This document shows, one piece after another, positions 44,160 to 52,459 of a stretch of 64,000 bases of DNA. This stretch comes from Mycolicibacterium hippocampi. GTDB taxonomy: Bacteria > Actinomycetota > Actinomycetes > Mycobacteriales > Mycobacteriaceae. The DNA lies in contig NZ_BLLB01000002.1 of NCBI RefSeq assembly GCF_010723735.1, forward strand, positions 4,278,001 to 4,342,000, in the 5' to 3' direction. Position numbers and translations under genes: made by a program. Below the pieces are notes generated by a model. The model saw only the letters and a list, made by a program, of their open reading frames with translations, was not told the DNA's origin and did no database searches. The first letter of the stretch is position 1, and every line of letters starts with the position of its first letter.

Positions 44160-45413
44160 ATGCCTTCGGCTACCACAGGTAACGGACTTCCGGACGTCGT
44201 CGTCACCGGTATCGCGATGACCACGAGTGTGGCCACCGACGCCGAGGCGACCTGGAAGGCGCTCCTGGATGGGCAGAGCGGCATCCGCAGGCTCGAGGAT
44301 CCCTTCATCGAGCAGTTCCAGCTTCCGGTCCGCATCGGCGGTCACCTGCTGGAGGACTTCGAGTCGGAACTGACCAAGGTCGAGAACCGGCGGATGTCCT
44401 ACGTGCAGAAGATGGCCGCCGTGCTGGGCCGGCGGGCCTGGGACGACGCGGGCGCGCCGGAGGTCGACACCGATCGGCTGTTGGTGTCGATCGGCACCGG
44501 CCTCGGCGGCGCCGAAGCACTGGTGTTCGCCTACGACGGCATGCGGGAGCGCGGCCTCAAAGCCGTCTCGCCGCTGTCGGTCCAGATGTACATGCCCAAC
44601 GGGCCGTCCGCGGTGGTGGGACTCGACCGCCACGCCAAAGCCGGCGTCGTCACCCCGGTGTCGGCGTGCGCGTCCGGCTCGGAGGGCATCGCCCAGGCCT
44701 GGCGCAACATCGTGCTCGGCGAAGCCGACATCGCGATCTGCGGCGGCGTCGAGCAGCGCATCGAGGCCGTGCCGATCGCCGCGTTCGCCCAGATGCGCAT
44801 CGTCATGTCGACCAACAACGACAACCCCGCCGGCGCGTGTCGCCCGTTCGACAAGGACCGCGACGGGTTCGTCTTCGGCGAGGCCGGTGCGCTGATGGTC
44901 ATCGAGACCGAAGAGCACGCCAAGGCGCGCGGCGCCAAGCCGCTGGCGCGGTTGTTGGGTGCGAGTATCACCTCCGACGGGTTCCACATGGTGGCCCCCG
45001 ATCCCAACGGGGAACGCGCCGGCTACGCGATGACGCGGGCCATCGAGCTGGGCGGTCTGCAACCCACCGACATCGACCACGTGAACGCACACGCCACCGG
45101 CACCAGCGTCGGCGACGTCGCCGAGGGCAAGGCCATCAACAACGCGCTCGGCGGTCACCATCCGGCGGTGTACGCGCCGAAGTCCGCGCTCGGCCACTCC
45201 GTCGGCGCGGTCGGCGCGGTGGAGTCGATCCTGACCCTGATGGCGTTGCGCGATGGCGTCATCCCGCCCACGTTGAACCTCGAGAACCTCGATCCCGAGA
45301 TCGAGCTCGACGTGGTGGCCGGGAAGCCGCGTACCGGAGAACTCCGGTACGCGATCAACAATTCGTTCGGATTCGGCGGGCACAATGTCGCACTCGCCTT
45401 CGGTAAGTACTGA
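44160..45413 (+). CDS. kasB: Beta-ketoacyl-ACP synthase KasB
   Basis: Second FAS-II condensing enzyme, taking meromycolate chains to full length. 417 aa from ATG 44160. Active-site Cys170 (VSACASGSEG), His in NAHATGTSVGD, Lys/His in YAPKSALGHSVGA. The N-terminus aligns with KasA from this ATG; a TTG at 44130 would add 10 residues, and neither start has an ideal Shine-Dalgarno spacing, so the start is not certain. It differs from KasA in the acyl-channel region, as expected for longer chains. It ends 11 bp before accD6. Confidence 0.96.
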   Translation: MPSATTGNGLPDVVVTGIAMTTSVATDAEATWKALLDGQSGIRRLEDPFIEQFQLPVRIGGHLLEDFESELTKVENRRMSYVQKMAAVLGRRAWDDAGAPEVDTDRLLVSIGTGLGGAEALVFAYDGMRERGLKAVSPLSVQMYMPNGPSAVVGLDRHAKAGVVTPVSACASGSEGIAQAWRNIVLGEADIAICGGVEQRIEAVPIAAFAQMRIVMSTNNDNPAGACRPFDKDRDGFVFGEAGALMVIETEEHAKARGAKPLARLLGASITSDGFHMVAPDPNGERAGYAMTRAIELGGLQPTDIDHVNAHATGTSVGDVAEGKAINNALGGHHPAVYAPKSALGHSVGAVGAVESILTLMALRDGVIPPTLNLENLDPEIELDVVAGKPRTGELRYAINNSFGFGGHNVALAFGKY

Positions 45414-45424
45414 CAGGAGATCAC

Positions 45425-46846
45425 ATGACGACAATGGCCCCCGACACGGTAGACGAATCACTCGATCCGCGTGATCCGCTGCTGAGGCTGTCCACGTTCT
45501 TCGACGACGGCACTGTCGAACTGCTCCACGAACGGGACCGCTCCGGTGTGCTCGCCGCGTCCGGAGCCGTCAACGGCGTGCGCACCATCGCGTTCTGCAC
45601 CGACGGCACCGTGATGGGCGGCGCGATGGGCGTGGAGGGCTGCAAGCACATCGTCGACGCCTATGACGTCGCCATCGAGGAGCAGAGCCCGATCGTCGGC
45701 ATCTGGCACTCGGGCGGCGCCCGGCTCGCCGAGGGTGTCAAGGCGCTGCACGCGGTGGGCCTGGTCTTCGAGGCGATGATCCGCGCGTCCGGCTACGTCC
45801 CGCAGATCTCGGTGGTCGTCGGCTTCGCTGCCGGTGGCGCCGCCTACGGTCCCGCGCTGACCGACGTCGTCATCATGGCGCCGGAAGGTCGGGTGTTCGT
45901 CACCGGACCGGACGTGGTGCGCAGCGTGACCGGCGAGGACGTCGACATGGCGTCGCTCGGCGGCCCCGACACCCACCACAAGAAGTCCGGTGTCTGCCAC
46001 ATCGTCGCCTCCGACGAGCTCGACGCGTACGACCGCGGCCGTCGTCTGGTCGGATACTTCTGCCAGCAGGGACATTTCGACCGCAGCAAGGCCGAGGCCG
46101 GCGACACCGATCTCAAGGCTCTGCTCCCGGAATCGTCACGCCGCGCCTACGACGTGCACCCGCTGATCGTCGCCCTGCTCGACAGCGACACACCCTTCGA
46201 GGAGTTCCAGGGCAAGTGGGCACCGTCGATGGTGGTCGGCCTCGGCCGGCTCTCGGGACGCACCGTCGGGGTGCTGGCCAACAACCCGCTGCGCCTGGGC
46301 GGTTGCCTGAACTCCGAGAGTGCGGAGAAGGCAGCGCGTTTCGTGCGGCTGTGTGACGCCTTCGGGATCCCGCTCGTGGTGATCGTGGACGTTCCCGGCT
46401 ACCTGCCCGGCGTGGACCAGGAATGGGGCGGCGTGGTGCGCCGCGGAGCGAAGCTGCTGCACGCGTTCGGCGAGTCCTCGGTTCCGCGGGTCACGCTGGT
46501 CACCCGCAAGATCTACGGCGGCGCCTACATCGCGATGAACTCGCGGTCGCTGAACGCCACCAAGGTGTTCGCGTGGCCGGAGGCCGAGGTGGCCGTCATG
46601 GGCGCCAAGGCCGCGGTCGGCATCCTGCACAAGAAGAAGCTGGCCGCCGCCGCTCCCGAAGACCGTGAGGCGCTGCACGAACAGCTCGCCGTCGAGCACG
46701 AGAAGATCGCCGGCGGCGTCGACTCGGCGATCGAAATCGGCGTGGTGGACGCGAAGATCGACCCGTCGCACACCCGCAGCGTGCTGACCCAGGCGCTGGC
46801 CGAGGCACCCGCGCGCCGCGGCCGCCACAAGAACATCCCGCTGTAA
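45425..46846 (+). CDS. accD6: Acyl-CoA carboxylase beta subunit AccD6
   Basis: Carboxyltransferase subunit that makes malonyl-CoA for FAS-II together with the biotinylated AccA3 (encoded elsewhere). 473 aa. Two crotonase-like halves with oxyanion motifs: SGGARLAEGVKAL and VGFAAGGAAYGPAL in the first half; VIVDVPGYLPG and YGGAYIAMNSR in the second. ATG 45425 follows AGGAG. Last gene of the fabD operon; a 66-bp palindrome begins 13 bp after its stop. Confidence 0.97.
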   Translation: MTTMAPDTVDESLDPRDPLLRLSTFFDDGTVELLHERDRSGVLAASGAVNGVRTIAFCTDGTVMGGAMGVEGCKHIVDAYDVAIEEQSPIVGIWHSGGARLAEGVKALHAVGLVFEAMIRASGYVPQISVVVGFAAGGAAYGPALTDVVIMAPEGRVFVTGPDVVRSVTGEDVDMASLGGPDTHHKKSGVCHIVASDELDAYDRGRRLVGYFCQQGHFDRSKAEAGDTDLKALLPESSRRAYDVHPLIVALLDSDTPFEEFQGKWAPSMVVGLGRLSGRTVGVLANNPLRLGGCLNSESAEKAARFVRLCDAFGIPLVVIVDVPGYLPGVDQEWGGVVRRGAKLLHAFGESSVPRVTLVTRKIYGGAYIAMNSRSLNATKVFAWPEAEVAVMGAKAAVGILHKKKLAAAAPEDREALHEQLAVEHEKIAGGVDSAIEIGVVDAKIDPSHTRSVLTQALAEAPARRGRHKNIPL

Positions 46847-46859
46847 ACGACTGCTCTTT

Positions 46860-46925
46860 CGCCGAACTGAGGTTCCCGGCTGTGAATCCCGCCCGGATCA
46901 CAACCGGGAACCTCATTTCGCTGCG
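46860..46925. repeat. 66-bp palindromic element, copy 1 (convergent junction accD6/SDR)
   Basis: Arms 46860-46889 and 46895-46925 are reverse complements over most of about 30 bp (core GAGGTTCCCGG...CCGGGAACCTC) around a 5-bp centre. It sits between two convergent genes and could act as a bidirectional terminator, although no T-run follows. A second copy about 86% identical lies at 48659. Confidence 0.9.
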
Positions 46926-46937
46926 ACAAGGTCGCGT

Positions 46938-47687
46938 CTAGCGCGTGGTGTAGCCGCCGTTGGCCAGAATGGTCTGACCGTTGATCCAGTGCCCCTCGCC
47001 GGCCAAAAACACCACGAGGGGCGCGATGTCCTCGATCGTTGTCAGCCTGTTGTCCATCGCCTGGGATTTGTGGAACTCGACCCGCTCCGGCGTCTCCTGC
47101 GGATAGAAGAACGGTGTGTCCATCGGCCCCGGAGCGACGTTGTTGACGTTGATTCCGCGGACTCCGAACTCTTTGGAGGCGGCCCGGGCGAAGTGCTCGA
47201 CCGGAGATTTGGCGCCGGCGTAGGTCGAGTACCCGTCGGTGTATGCAGCGAGCAGTGAGGTGACGACGGTGATCACCGAACCGTTGTCGTTGAGCCGTCT
47301 ACCCGCCTCCTGCAGGAAGAAGTATGCAGCTTTGGAGTTGATCGCGAACATCGAATCGTATTCCGCCTCGGTCGTTTCCATGATCGGCTTGCGCAGCACC
47401 TTACCGACGGTGTTGACCGCGATGTCCACTCCGCCGAAAGCATTCGCTGCCGCCTCGAACAGCCCCGCCACGTTGGCCGGAACGGTGAGGTCGCCTTGCA
47501 CCTTGATCGCCCGGGCACCAGCGTCTTCGACGGCCTGCACCGTGTTGTCTGCGTCAGCCTCGGTGCCGGCGCTGTTGTAGTGCACCGCCACGTTGACACC
47601 CTGACGCGCGAGCTGAGTGCTGATGAGCCCACCGAGGTTCTTCGCTCCGGCCGCGACGACTGCTGATTTCCCGTTGAGTGTTGTCAT
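46938..47687 (-). CDS. Short-chain dehydrogenase/reductase
   Basis: 249-aa NAD(P)-dependent oxidoreductase. The nucleotide-binding stretch is unusual (AAGAKNLGG in place of TGxxxGxG), catalytic Tyr and Lys are in YSTYAGAKSP, with Ser in VVTSLLAAY. The C-terminus (GHWINGQTILANGGYTTR) is typical of classical SDRs. ATG 47687 starts MTTLNGKSAVV; a form from 47714 would run into the operator. It is divergent from a LysR gene and is absent from this locus in M. tuberculosis as I recall it. Substrate unknown. Confidence 0.9.
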   Translation of the reverse strand: MTTLNGKSAVVAAGAKNLGGLISTQLARQGVNVAVHYNSAGTEADADNTVQAVEDAGARAIKVQGDLTVPANVAGLFEAAANAFGGVDIAVNTVGKVLRKPIMETTEAEYDSMFAINSKAAYFFLQEAGRRLNDNGSVITVVTSLLAAYTDGYSTYAGAKSPVEHFARAASKEFGVRGINVNNVAPGPMDTPFFYPQETPERVEFHKSQAMDNRLTTIEDIAPLVVFLAGEGHWINGQTILANGGYTTR

Positions 47688-47710
47688 AGCGTCCACGCTA
47701 GGCAGCGGTT

Positions 47711-47761
47711 CCACAAATGAAAAACAACAATTTTTGGTCTTTCAACAGTTTTTCATTGTGG
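47711..47761. promoter_or_regulatory. LysR operator in the SDR/LysR divergent promoter
   Basis: Arms CCACAAATGAAAAAC (47711-47725) and GTTTTTCATTGTGG (47748-47761) are nearly perfect inverted repeats around an AT-rich centre. It lies between the divergent SDR and LysR starts, the classic place for LysR binding. The AT-rich composition is in contrast to the flanking genes. Confidence 0.7.
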
Positions 47762-47774
47762 ATACAGTGCAGGA

Positions 47775-48650
47775 ATGACCTCCTCCGAACCCGACCTGCG
47801 CCGACTGCGCCACTTCATCGCCGTCGCGGAGTCCGGCGGGTTCACCAGGGCCGCCGCGTCGCTGCACCTGAGTCAGCAGGCCCTGAGCAGCTCGATCCGA
47901 CAACTTGAAAAGGACCTCGGCACTGCACTTTTCACGCGGATGGGTCGCCAGGTGGCGTTGACCAGAGCGGGCCAGACGCTGTTGAGCGAAGGCAGGGTGC
48001 TGCTGGCGGCCGCACGCACCGTCGCCGAACACGTCGAAAGAGTCGGAGCCAGCAGTGCTGAGGCATTCGTCGTCGCCCACACTCCGGCCCTCAGCGGCAT
48101 CGAGGCCTATACGGTTCTAGAACCCGCGATTGAAGCTTTTGGCGATGTCTCTTTCACTCTTCGACAGCTCTACCCCGCGGACTTGACGTCAGCGGTGCTG
48201 GATGGGTCGGTGCAGTTGGGGCTCAGACGCGGCGTCGTACCACCCGATGACCTAGCTGCGGCCGTGGTCGGCTATCACCCTGTCCGCCTTGCCGTTCCGT
48301 CGAACCATCGACTCGCGCACCGCCGGCGAGTAGATATCGACCAACTTGCCGATGAACGGATTGTTCTTTGGTCACCACCCGGGACGTCTTACTACAGCGA
48401 CCTTCTGGCCGGTGCGTGCCGACGAGCCGGGTTCGAGCCCCACTACGTCATCAGCCGCGTTCAGGGGGCCGCGACCGTAGCCGCTCCCCTGACGACCGGC
48501 GCGATTGCGTTCGTCACATCGGCGGCCGGTCCGGCGATGGATGGACGCGTTCAGGTCATCGATGTGCACCCCGCAATCAAGGTTCCCGTTCAGGCCCTCT
48601 GGCAACGGCACACCGTTTCGGCGGTGCGCGACAAGATCCTCACCGGGTAG
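47775..48650 (+). CDS. LysR-family transcriptional regulator
   Basis: 291 aa. N-terminal winged helix-turn-helix (LRRLRHFIAVAESGGFTRAAASLHLSQQALSSSIRQLEKDLG, here cited by AAASLHLSQQALSSSI), then a two-lobed effector domain (VVAHTPALSGIEAYTVLEPAIEAFG and VRLAVPSNHRLAHRRRV). It is likely to activate or repress the divergent SDR through the inverted repeat at 47711. A second copy of the 66-bp palindrome begins 8 bp after its stop. Confidence 0.93.
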   Translation: MTSSEPDLRRLRHFIAVAESGGFTRAAASLHLSQQALSSSIRQLEKDLGTALFTRMGRQVALTRAGQTLLSEGRVLLAAARTVAEHVERVGASSAEAFVVAHTPALSGIEAYTVLEPAIEAFGDVSFTLRQLYPADLTSAVLDGSVQLGLRRGVVPPDDLAAAVVGYHPVRLAVPSNHRLAHRRRVDIDQLADERIVLWSPPGTSYYSDLLAGACRRAGFEPHYVISRVQGAATVAAPLTTGAIAFVTSAAGPAMDGRVQVIDVHPAIKVPVQALWQRHTVSAVRDKILTG

Positions 48651-48658
48651 CGCGTTAT

Positions 48659-48724
48659 CGCCGAACTGAGGGTCCTGGTTGTGAATCTCGCCCGACTCAC
48701 AACCAGGAACCTCAGTTCGCCGCG
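48659..48724. repeat. 66-bp palindromic element, copy 2 (convergent junction LysR/glpD)
   Basis: Arms 48659-48687 and 48694-48724 are reverse complements (core GAACTGAGG..TCCTGG and CCAGGAACCTCAGTTC). It differs from copy 1 at about 9 of 66 positions; one change is compensatory (CCC/GGG in copy 1 becomes CCT/AGG here), keeping the pairing. The right arm includes the stop codon of glpD (48712-48714). Confidence 0.9.
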
Positions 48725-50250
48725 GCGAGCATCTCCGCAGCCGCGGCTTCCGCGCGCGACCGGTCCCCGGCGACCAGGCCGATGCGGGTACGCCGGTCGA
48801 GGATGTCCTCGACAGTCAACGCGCCCTCATGGGTCACCGCGTACTCGAACTCCGCCCGGGTGACGTCGATGCCGTCGGCGACCGCATCGGTGGGTCGCTC
48901 GCAGCCGGCCTGGGCGATCACGTTGGGCGCCTCTGCGCCGTAGCGGGCCACCAGTGAGCTCGGGAGTTCGGCCGGCGACCGCAGCGTGGCCACCGGGTTC
49001 GACGGCGCGCCGACCAACGGCAGATTCCGGGTGCGGCAGACGCCTGCGGTCAGACCGCGCAGCGTCACGGCCCGGTCCACGACATCCTCGGCCATGTACC
49101 GGTACTCGGTCAGTTTCCCGCCGATCACGCTGATCACCCCCGAGGGCGATTCGGTCACCGCATGTTCGCGGGACACGTCGGCAGTACGACCCGACCCGGT
49201 GTCGATCAGCGGGCGCAGGCCGGCATAGGCGCCGACGATGTCGTCGTGGCCGAGCGCGGTGTCCAGCGCGGTGTTGACGGTGTCGAGCAGGAACGCGACC
49301 TCCGACGGGGTCGGATGCGGCACATCGGGGATCGGCCCCGGGGCATCCTCGTCGGTCAGCCCCAGATACACCCGACCGAGCTGCTCGGGCATCGCGAACA
49401 CGAACCTGTTGATCTCGCCGGGGATCGGAACGGTCAGCGCCGCAGTGGGATTGCCGAACGCGGCGGCATCGAACACCAGATGGGTGCCGCGGCTGGGCCG
49501 CAACCGGATGGAGTCGTCGACCTCGCCGGCCCACACCCCGGTGGCGTTGACAACCGCGCGGGCGGTGACGTCCGTCGACTCCCCCGTCTGCACGTCGGTG
49601 AGCGTGACCGAGGTGCGGGTGGCATCCGACGCCGCGACCCGGGTGAGGATCCTGGCGCCGTGCTGCGCCGCGGTGCGGGCCACCGCGGTGACCAAACGGG
49701 CGTCGTCGACGAGCTGGCCGTCGTAGGCCAGCAGCCCACCGTCCAGTCCGTCGCGGCGCACCGTCGGCGCCAGCGCGACAGCACGTTGCGCATCGATCCG
49801 GCGGGACCGCGGCAGCGTCGCCGCCGGCGTGCCGGCCAACTTGCGCAGCCCGTCACCCGCGGCGAACCCGAACCTCACCAGCGCCCGGGAGGCGGCGGTC
49901 ATCTCGGGCAGCAGCGGGACCAGCTGCGGCATCGCCCGCACGAGATGAGGGCCGTTGCGGGTCATCAGGATTCCACGTTCGACGGCGCTGCGCCGGGCGA
50001 TGCCCACGTTGCCGGTGGCGAGGTAGCGCAGTCCGCCGTGCACCAGCTTGGAGCTCCACCGACTGGTGCCGAACGCCAGATCGTGCTTCTCCACCAGCAC
50101 CACCGACAGGCCCCGGCTCGCCGCGTCCAGAGCGATGCCGGCGCCGGTGATGCCGCCGCCGATGACAATCAGGTCGACGGTCGTGCCGTCGGTGAGCGCG
50201 GCGAGTTCCCTGGCGCGCCGCGAGGCGTTCAGAGCCGTTGTGCTGCTCAT
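48712..50250 (-). CDS. glpD: Glycerol-3-phosphate dehydrogenase, FAD-dependent
   Basis: Membrane-associated oxidation of glycerol-3-phosphate to dihydroxyacetone phosphate with electrons passed to quinone. 512 aa. FAD motif IVIGGGITGAGIALDAASRG, the GlpD signature KLVHGGLRYLATGN, and ATGVWAGEV, then VISVIGGKLTEYRYMAEDVV. ATG 50250 overlaps the tetR stop (ATGA), so tetR and glpD are coupled. The C-terminal codons lie in a 66-bp palindrome. The M. tuberculosis order (glpD1, Rv2250c, Rv2251) is the same. Confidence 0.94.
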   Translation of the reverse strand: MSSTTALNASRRARELAALTDGTTVDLIVIGGGITGAGIALDAASRGLSVVLVEKHDLAFGTSRWSSKLVHGGLRYLATGNVGIARRSAVERGILMTRNGPHLVRAMPQLVPLLPEMTAASRALVRFGFAAGDGLRKLAGTPAATLPRSRRIDAQRAVALAPTVRRDGLDGGLLAYDGQLVDDARLVTAVARTAAQHGARILTRVAASDATRTSVTLTDVQTGESTDVTARAVVNATGVWAGEVDDSIRLRPSRGTHLVFDAAAFGNPTAALTVPIPGEINRFVFAMPEQLGRVYLGLTDEDAPGPIPDVPHPTPSEVAFLLDTVNTALDTALGHDDIVGAYAGLRPLIDTGSGRTADVSREHAVTESPSGVISVIGGKLTEYRYMAEDVVDRAVTLRGLTAGVCRTRNLPLVGAPSNPVATLRSPAELPSSLVARYGAEAPNVIAQAGCERPTDAVADGIDVTRAEFEYAVTHEGALTVEDILDRRTRIGLVAGDRSRAEAAAAEMLAAAN

Positions 50251-50822
50251 GGTTTCAGATATCCGTTCAGCGAGTGGGCGAGCTCGACACCGAGCGCCTC
50301 GCGGTCGAGGATCTTCTCGACCATCTGGGAGGACTGGATGGTGGACTGCGTGATCAGCAGGCACATCGCGCCCATCTGGCGCGGATCACCCGGCCGGACG
50401 CTGCCGTCGTCCTGCGCGGCGGTGATCGCCTCTGCCAGCGCCTCGACGAGGATCTGCTGGCTGGTGCCGAGGCGTTCGGCGATGTACACCATCGCCAAGC
50501 TCGGCGCGTTGATGATCACCGACATCACGACCTCGTCGTTGCGCAGATGCTCGGCCACCGCGACCACCCGCTCGACCAGTGCCGTGCGCCCGGGCCCGCG
50601 GGACGGGATGGCGTCGAGCACCCCGGCGATCCGGGCCGTCAGCAGTTCGGCGATCACCCAGCGGATGTCCGGCCAGCGGCGGTAGATCGTCGGTCGGCTG
50701 ACTCGTGCCCGCCGCGCGATCTCGGTCATCGTCGTCCGCTCGACGCCGAACGCCAGGATGCACGCCGCGGCGGCATCCAGGATTCGCTTCTCGACACTGG
50801 CATCAGCGTTACGGATTGACAT
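50247..50822 (-). CDS. TetR-family transcriptional regulator (Rv2250c-like)
   Basis: 191 aa. HTH at residues 10-55 (ILDAAAACILAFGVERTTMTEIARRARVSRPTIYRRWPD region; key motif MTEIARRARVSRPTIYRRW), followed by a helical ligand/dimer domain without clear family identity. It is coupled to glpD and divergent from the FAD-linked oxidase with only 20 bp between start codons. An imperfect inverted repeat over its own start codon is a probable operator. A role in glycerol-3-phosphate or ether-lipid metabolism is inferred from neighbours. Confidence 0.9.
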   Translation of the reverse strand: MSIRNADASVEKRILDAAAACILAFGVERTTMTEIARRARVSRPTIYRRWPDIRWVIAELLTARIAGVLDAIPSRGPGRTALVERVVAVAEHLRNDEVVMSVIINAPSLAMVYIAERLGTSQQILVEALAEAITAAQDDGSVRPGDPRQMGAMCLLITQSTIQSSQMVEKILDREALGVELAHSLNGYLKP

Positions 50823-50840
50823 GATCTGTAATACTGTAAC
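50808..50840. promoter_or_regulatory. Candidate TetR operator over the divergent start region
   Basis: Arms GTTACGGATT (50808-50817) and AATACTGTAAC (50830-50840) form an imperfect inverted repeat spanning the tetR start and the 20-bp gap. TACTGT (50832-50837) fits a TANNNT -10 hexamer that would place transcription at or next to the ATG of the FAD-linked oxidase, suggesting a leaderless mRNA. Confidence 0.5.
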
Positions 50841-50842
50841 TC

Positions 50843-52459
50843 ATGACGCGCCCCAATGCCCATCCGGACCATCCCCCGATGCAGTGGAACGCCTGGGGTG
50901 ACGCCGCTGCGGCCAAACCGCTGTCCCCCGGGATTCGCGCGCTGCTGGAGCAGGCGCTCGGGATCGAGGCGCACGACGTCGACGAGCCCAGCGCCGCTGA
51001 GGTCCGGTTGCGGCCGTCGGCGTTGTCCCAGACCGACCGCAACGGTCTGAGCGCCATCGTCGGCGCCGCCAACGTCACCGTCGACGACCACGCACGGTTG
51101 CTTCGCGCCGGCGGAAAGTCCACTCTGGACCTGCTCCGACGGCGCGATTTCGGGGTCCAGGACGCTCCCGATGCGGTGCTGTTGCCGGGCGGCGAAGACG
51201 AAGTGGCCAAGATCCTCACCTTCTGCGCAGATCGCAGCATCGCCGTCGTCCCCTTCGGCGGCGGCACCAGCGTCGTGGGTGGACTGGACCCGTTGCGCGG
51301 GGACTTCAAGGCGGTGGTGTCGCTGGATCTGCACCGACTCGACGGGTTGCACACGCTCGACGAGGTGTCGTGGGAGGCCGAGTTGGGTGCCGGCCTGAGC
51401 GGGCCGGAGGCCGAACGGCTGCTCGGCGAGCACGGTTTCGCCGTCGGCCACTATCCGCAGAGCTTCCTGTTCGCCACCATCGGGGGATTCGCCGCGACGC
51501 GGTCGTCCGGGCAGAACTCCGCGGGCTACGGCCGGTTTGACGACATGGTCCGCGGCCTGCGGGCCGTCACCCCGGCCGGCATCCTCGACCTCGGCCGGGC
51601 CCCGGAATCGGCGGCCGGACCCGATCTGCGCCAGCTGCTCATCGGCTCGGAGGGCACCCTCGGGATCATCACCCGGGTGCGAGTCCGCATCCACCCGATC
51701 CCCGAGGCCACCCGGTACGAGGCGTGGTCGTTCCCCGACTTCGCCACCGGCGCCGACGCGCTGCGCGCGGTCGTCCAGACCGGCACCGGTCCGACCGTGA
51801 TCCGACTGTCCGACGAGGCCGAGACCGGCGTCAACCTCGCCACCACCGAGAACATCGGCGAAACGCAGATCACCGGCGGGTGCCTGGCGATCACCGCGTT
51901 CGAGGGCACCGAAGCCCACGTCGCCAGCCGTCACGCCGAAACCCGGGCCGTGCTGGAAGCCGGCGGCGGGACATCACTGGGTGAAGAACCGGCACGCGCC
52001 TGGGAGCACGGCCGGTTCAACGCTCCGTACCTGCGTGATGCGCTGCTGTCGGCGGGCGCCCTGTGCGAAACCCTGGAGACCGCCACCAACTGGTCGAACG
52101 TGCCGGTGCTGAAGGCCGCGGTCACCGAGGCACTCACCGCCGCGCTCACCGATTCGGGGTCACCGGCGCTGGTGCTGTGCCACATTTCGCATGTGTATCC
52201 GACCGGGGCATCGCTGTACTTCACGGTCGTAGCCGCTCAGCGCGGCAACCCGATCGAGCAGTGGCGCACGGCCAAAGCGGCCGCATCCGACGCGATGATG
52301 CGCGTCGGCGCCACCATCACCCACCACCACGCCGTCGGCGCCGACCACCGGCCGTGGATGCGCGACGAGATCGGCGACGTCGGAGTCCAGGTGTTGCGCG
52401 CGGTCAAGAAGGCCCTCGACCCCGCCGGGATCCTGAACCCGGGCAAGCTGATTCCGTGA
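50843..52459 (+). CDS. FAD-linked oxidase, alkyl-DHAP synthase-like (Rv2251-like)
   Basis: 538-aa vanillyl-alcohol-oxidase-type flavoprotein. The FAD domain has VPFGGGTSVVGGLDP and the motif ATIGGFAATRSSGQNSAGYGRFDDMVRG (key part SSGQNSAGYG); the C-terminus carries THHHAVGADHRPWM and GILNPGKLIP. The best family match is alkylglycerone-phosphate synthase, an ether-lipid enzyme, though a D-lactate or glycolate oxidase-like activity is possible. Its stop overlaps the GTG of the lipid kinase gene (GTGA). A very short divergent promoter separates it from tetR. Confidence 0.88.
   Translation: MTRPNAHPDHPPMQWNAWGDAAAAKPLSPGIRALLEQALGIEAHDVDEPSAAEVRLRPSALSQTDRNGLSAIVGAANVTVDDHARLLRAGGKSTLDLLRRRDFGVQDAPDAVLLPGGEDEVAKILTFCADRSIAVVPFGGGTSVVGGLDPLRGDFKAVVSLDLHRLDGLHTLDEVSWEAELGAGLSGPEAERLLGEHGFAVGHYPQSFLFATIGGFAATRSSGQNSAGYGRFDDMVRGLRAVTPAGILDLGRAPESAAGPDLRQLLIGSEGTLGIITRVRVRIHPIPEATRYEAWSFPDFATGADALRAVVQTGTGPTVIRLSDEAETGVNLATTENIGETQITGGCLAITAFEGTEAHVASRHAETRAVLEAGGGTSLGEEPARAWEHGRFNAPYLRDALLSAGALCETLETATNWSNVPVLKAAVTEALTAALTDSGSPALVLCHISHVYPTGASLYFTVVAAQRGNPIEQWRTAKAAASDAMMRVGATITHHHAVGADHRPWMRDEIGDVGVQVLRAVKKALDPAGILNPGKLIP

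Noticed and set aside
46860..46925. Palindromes as terminal inverted repeats of an insertion sequence
   Set aside because: No transposase is encoded between them, each copy is itself a complete dyad and not a single end, and no target-site duplication was seen. A mobile origin is kept only as one option in the findings.
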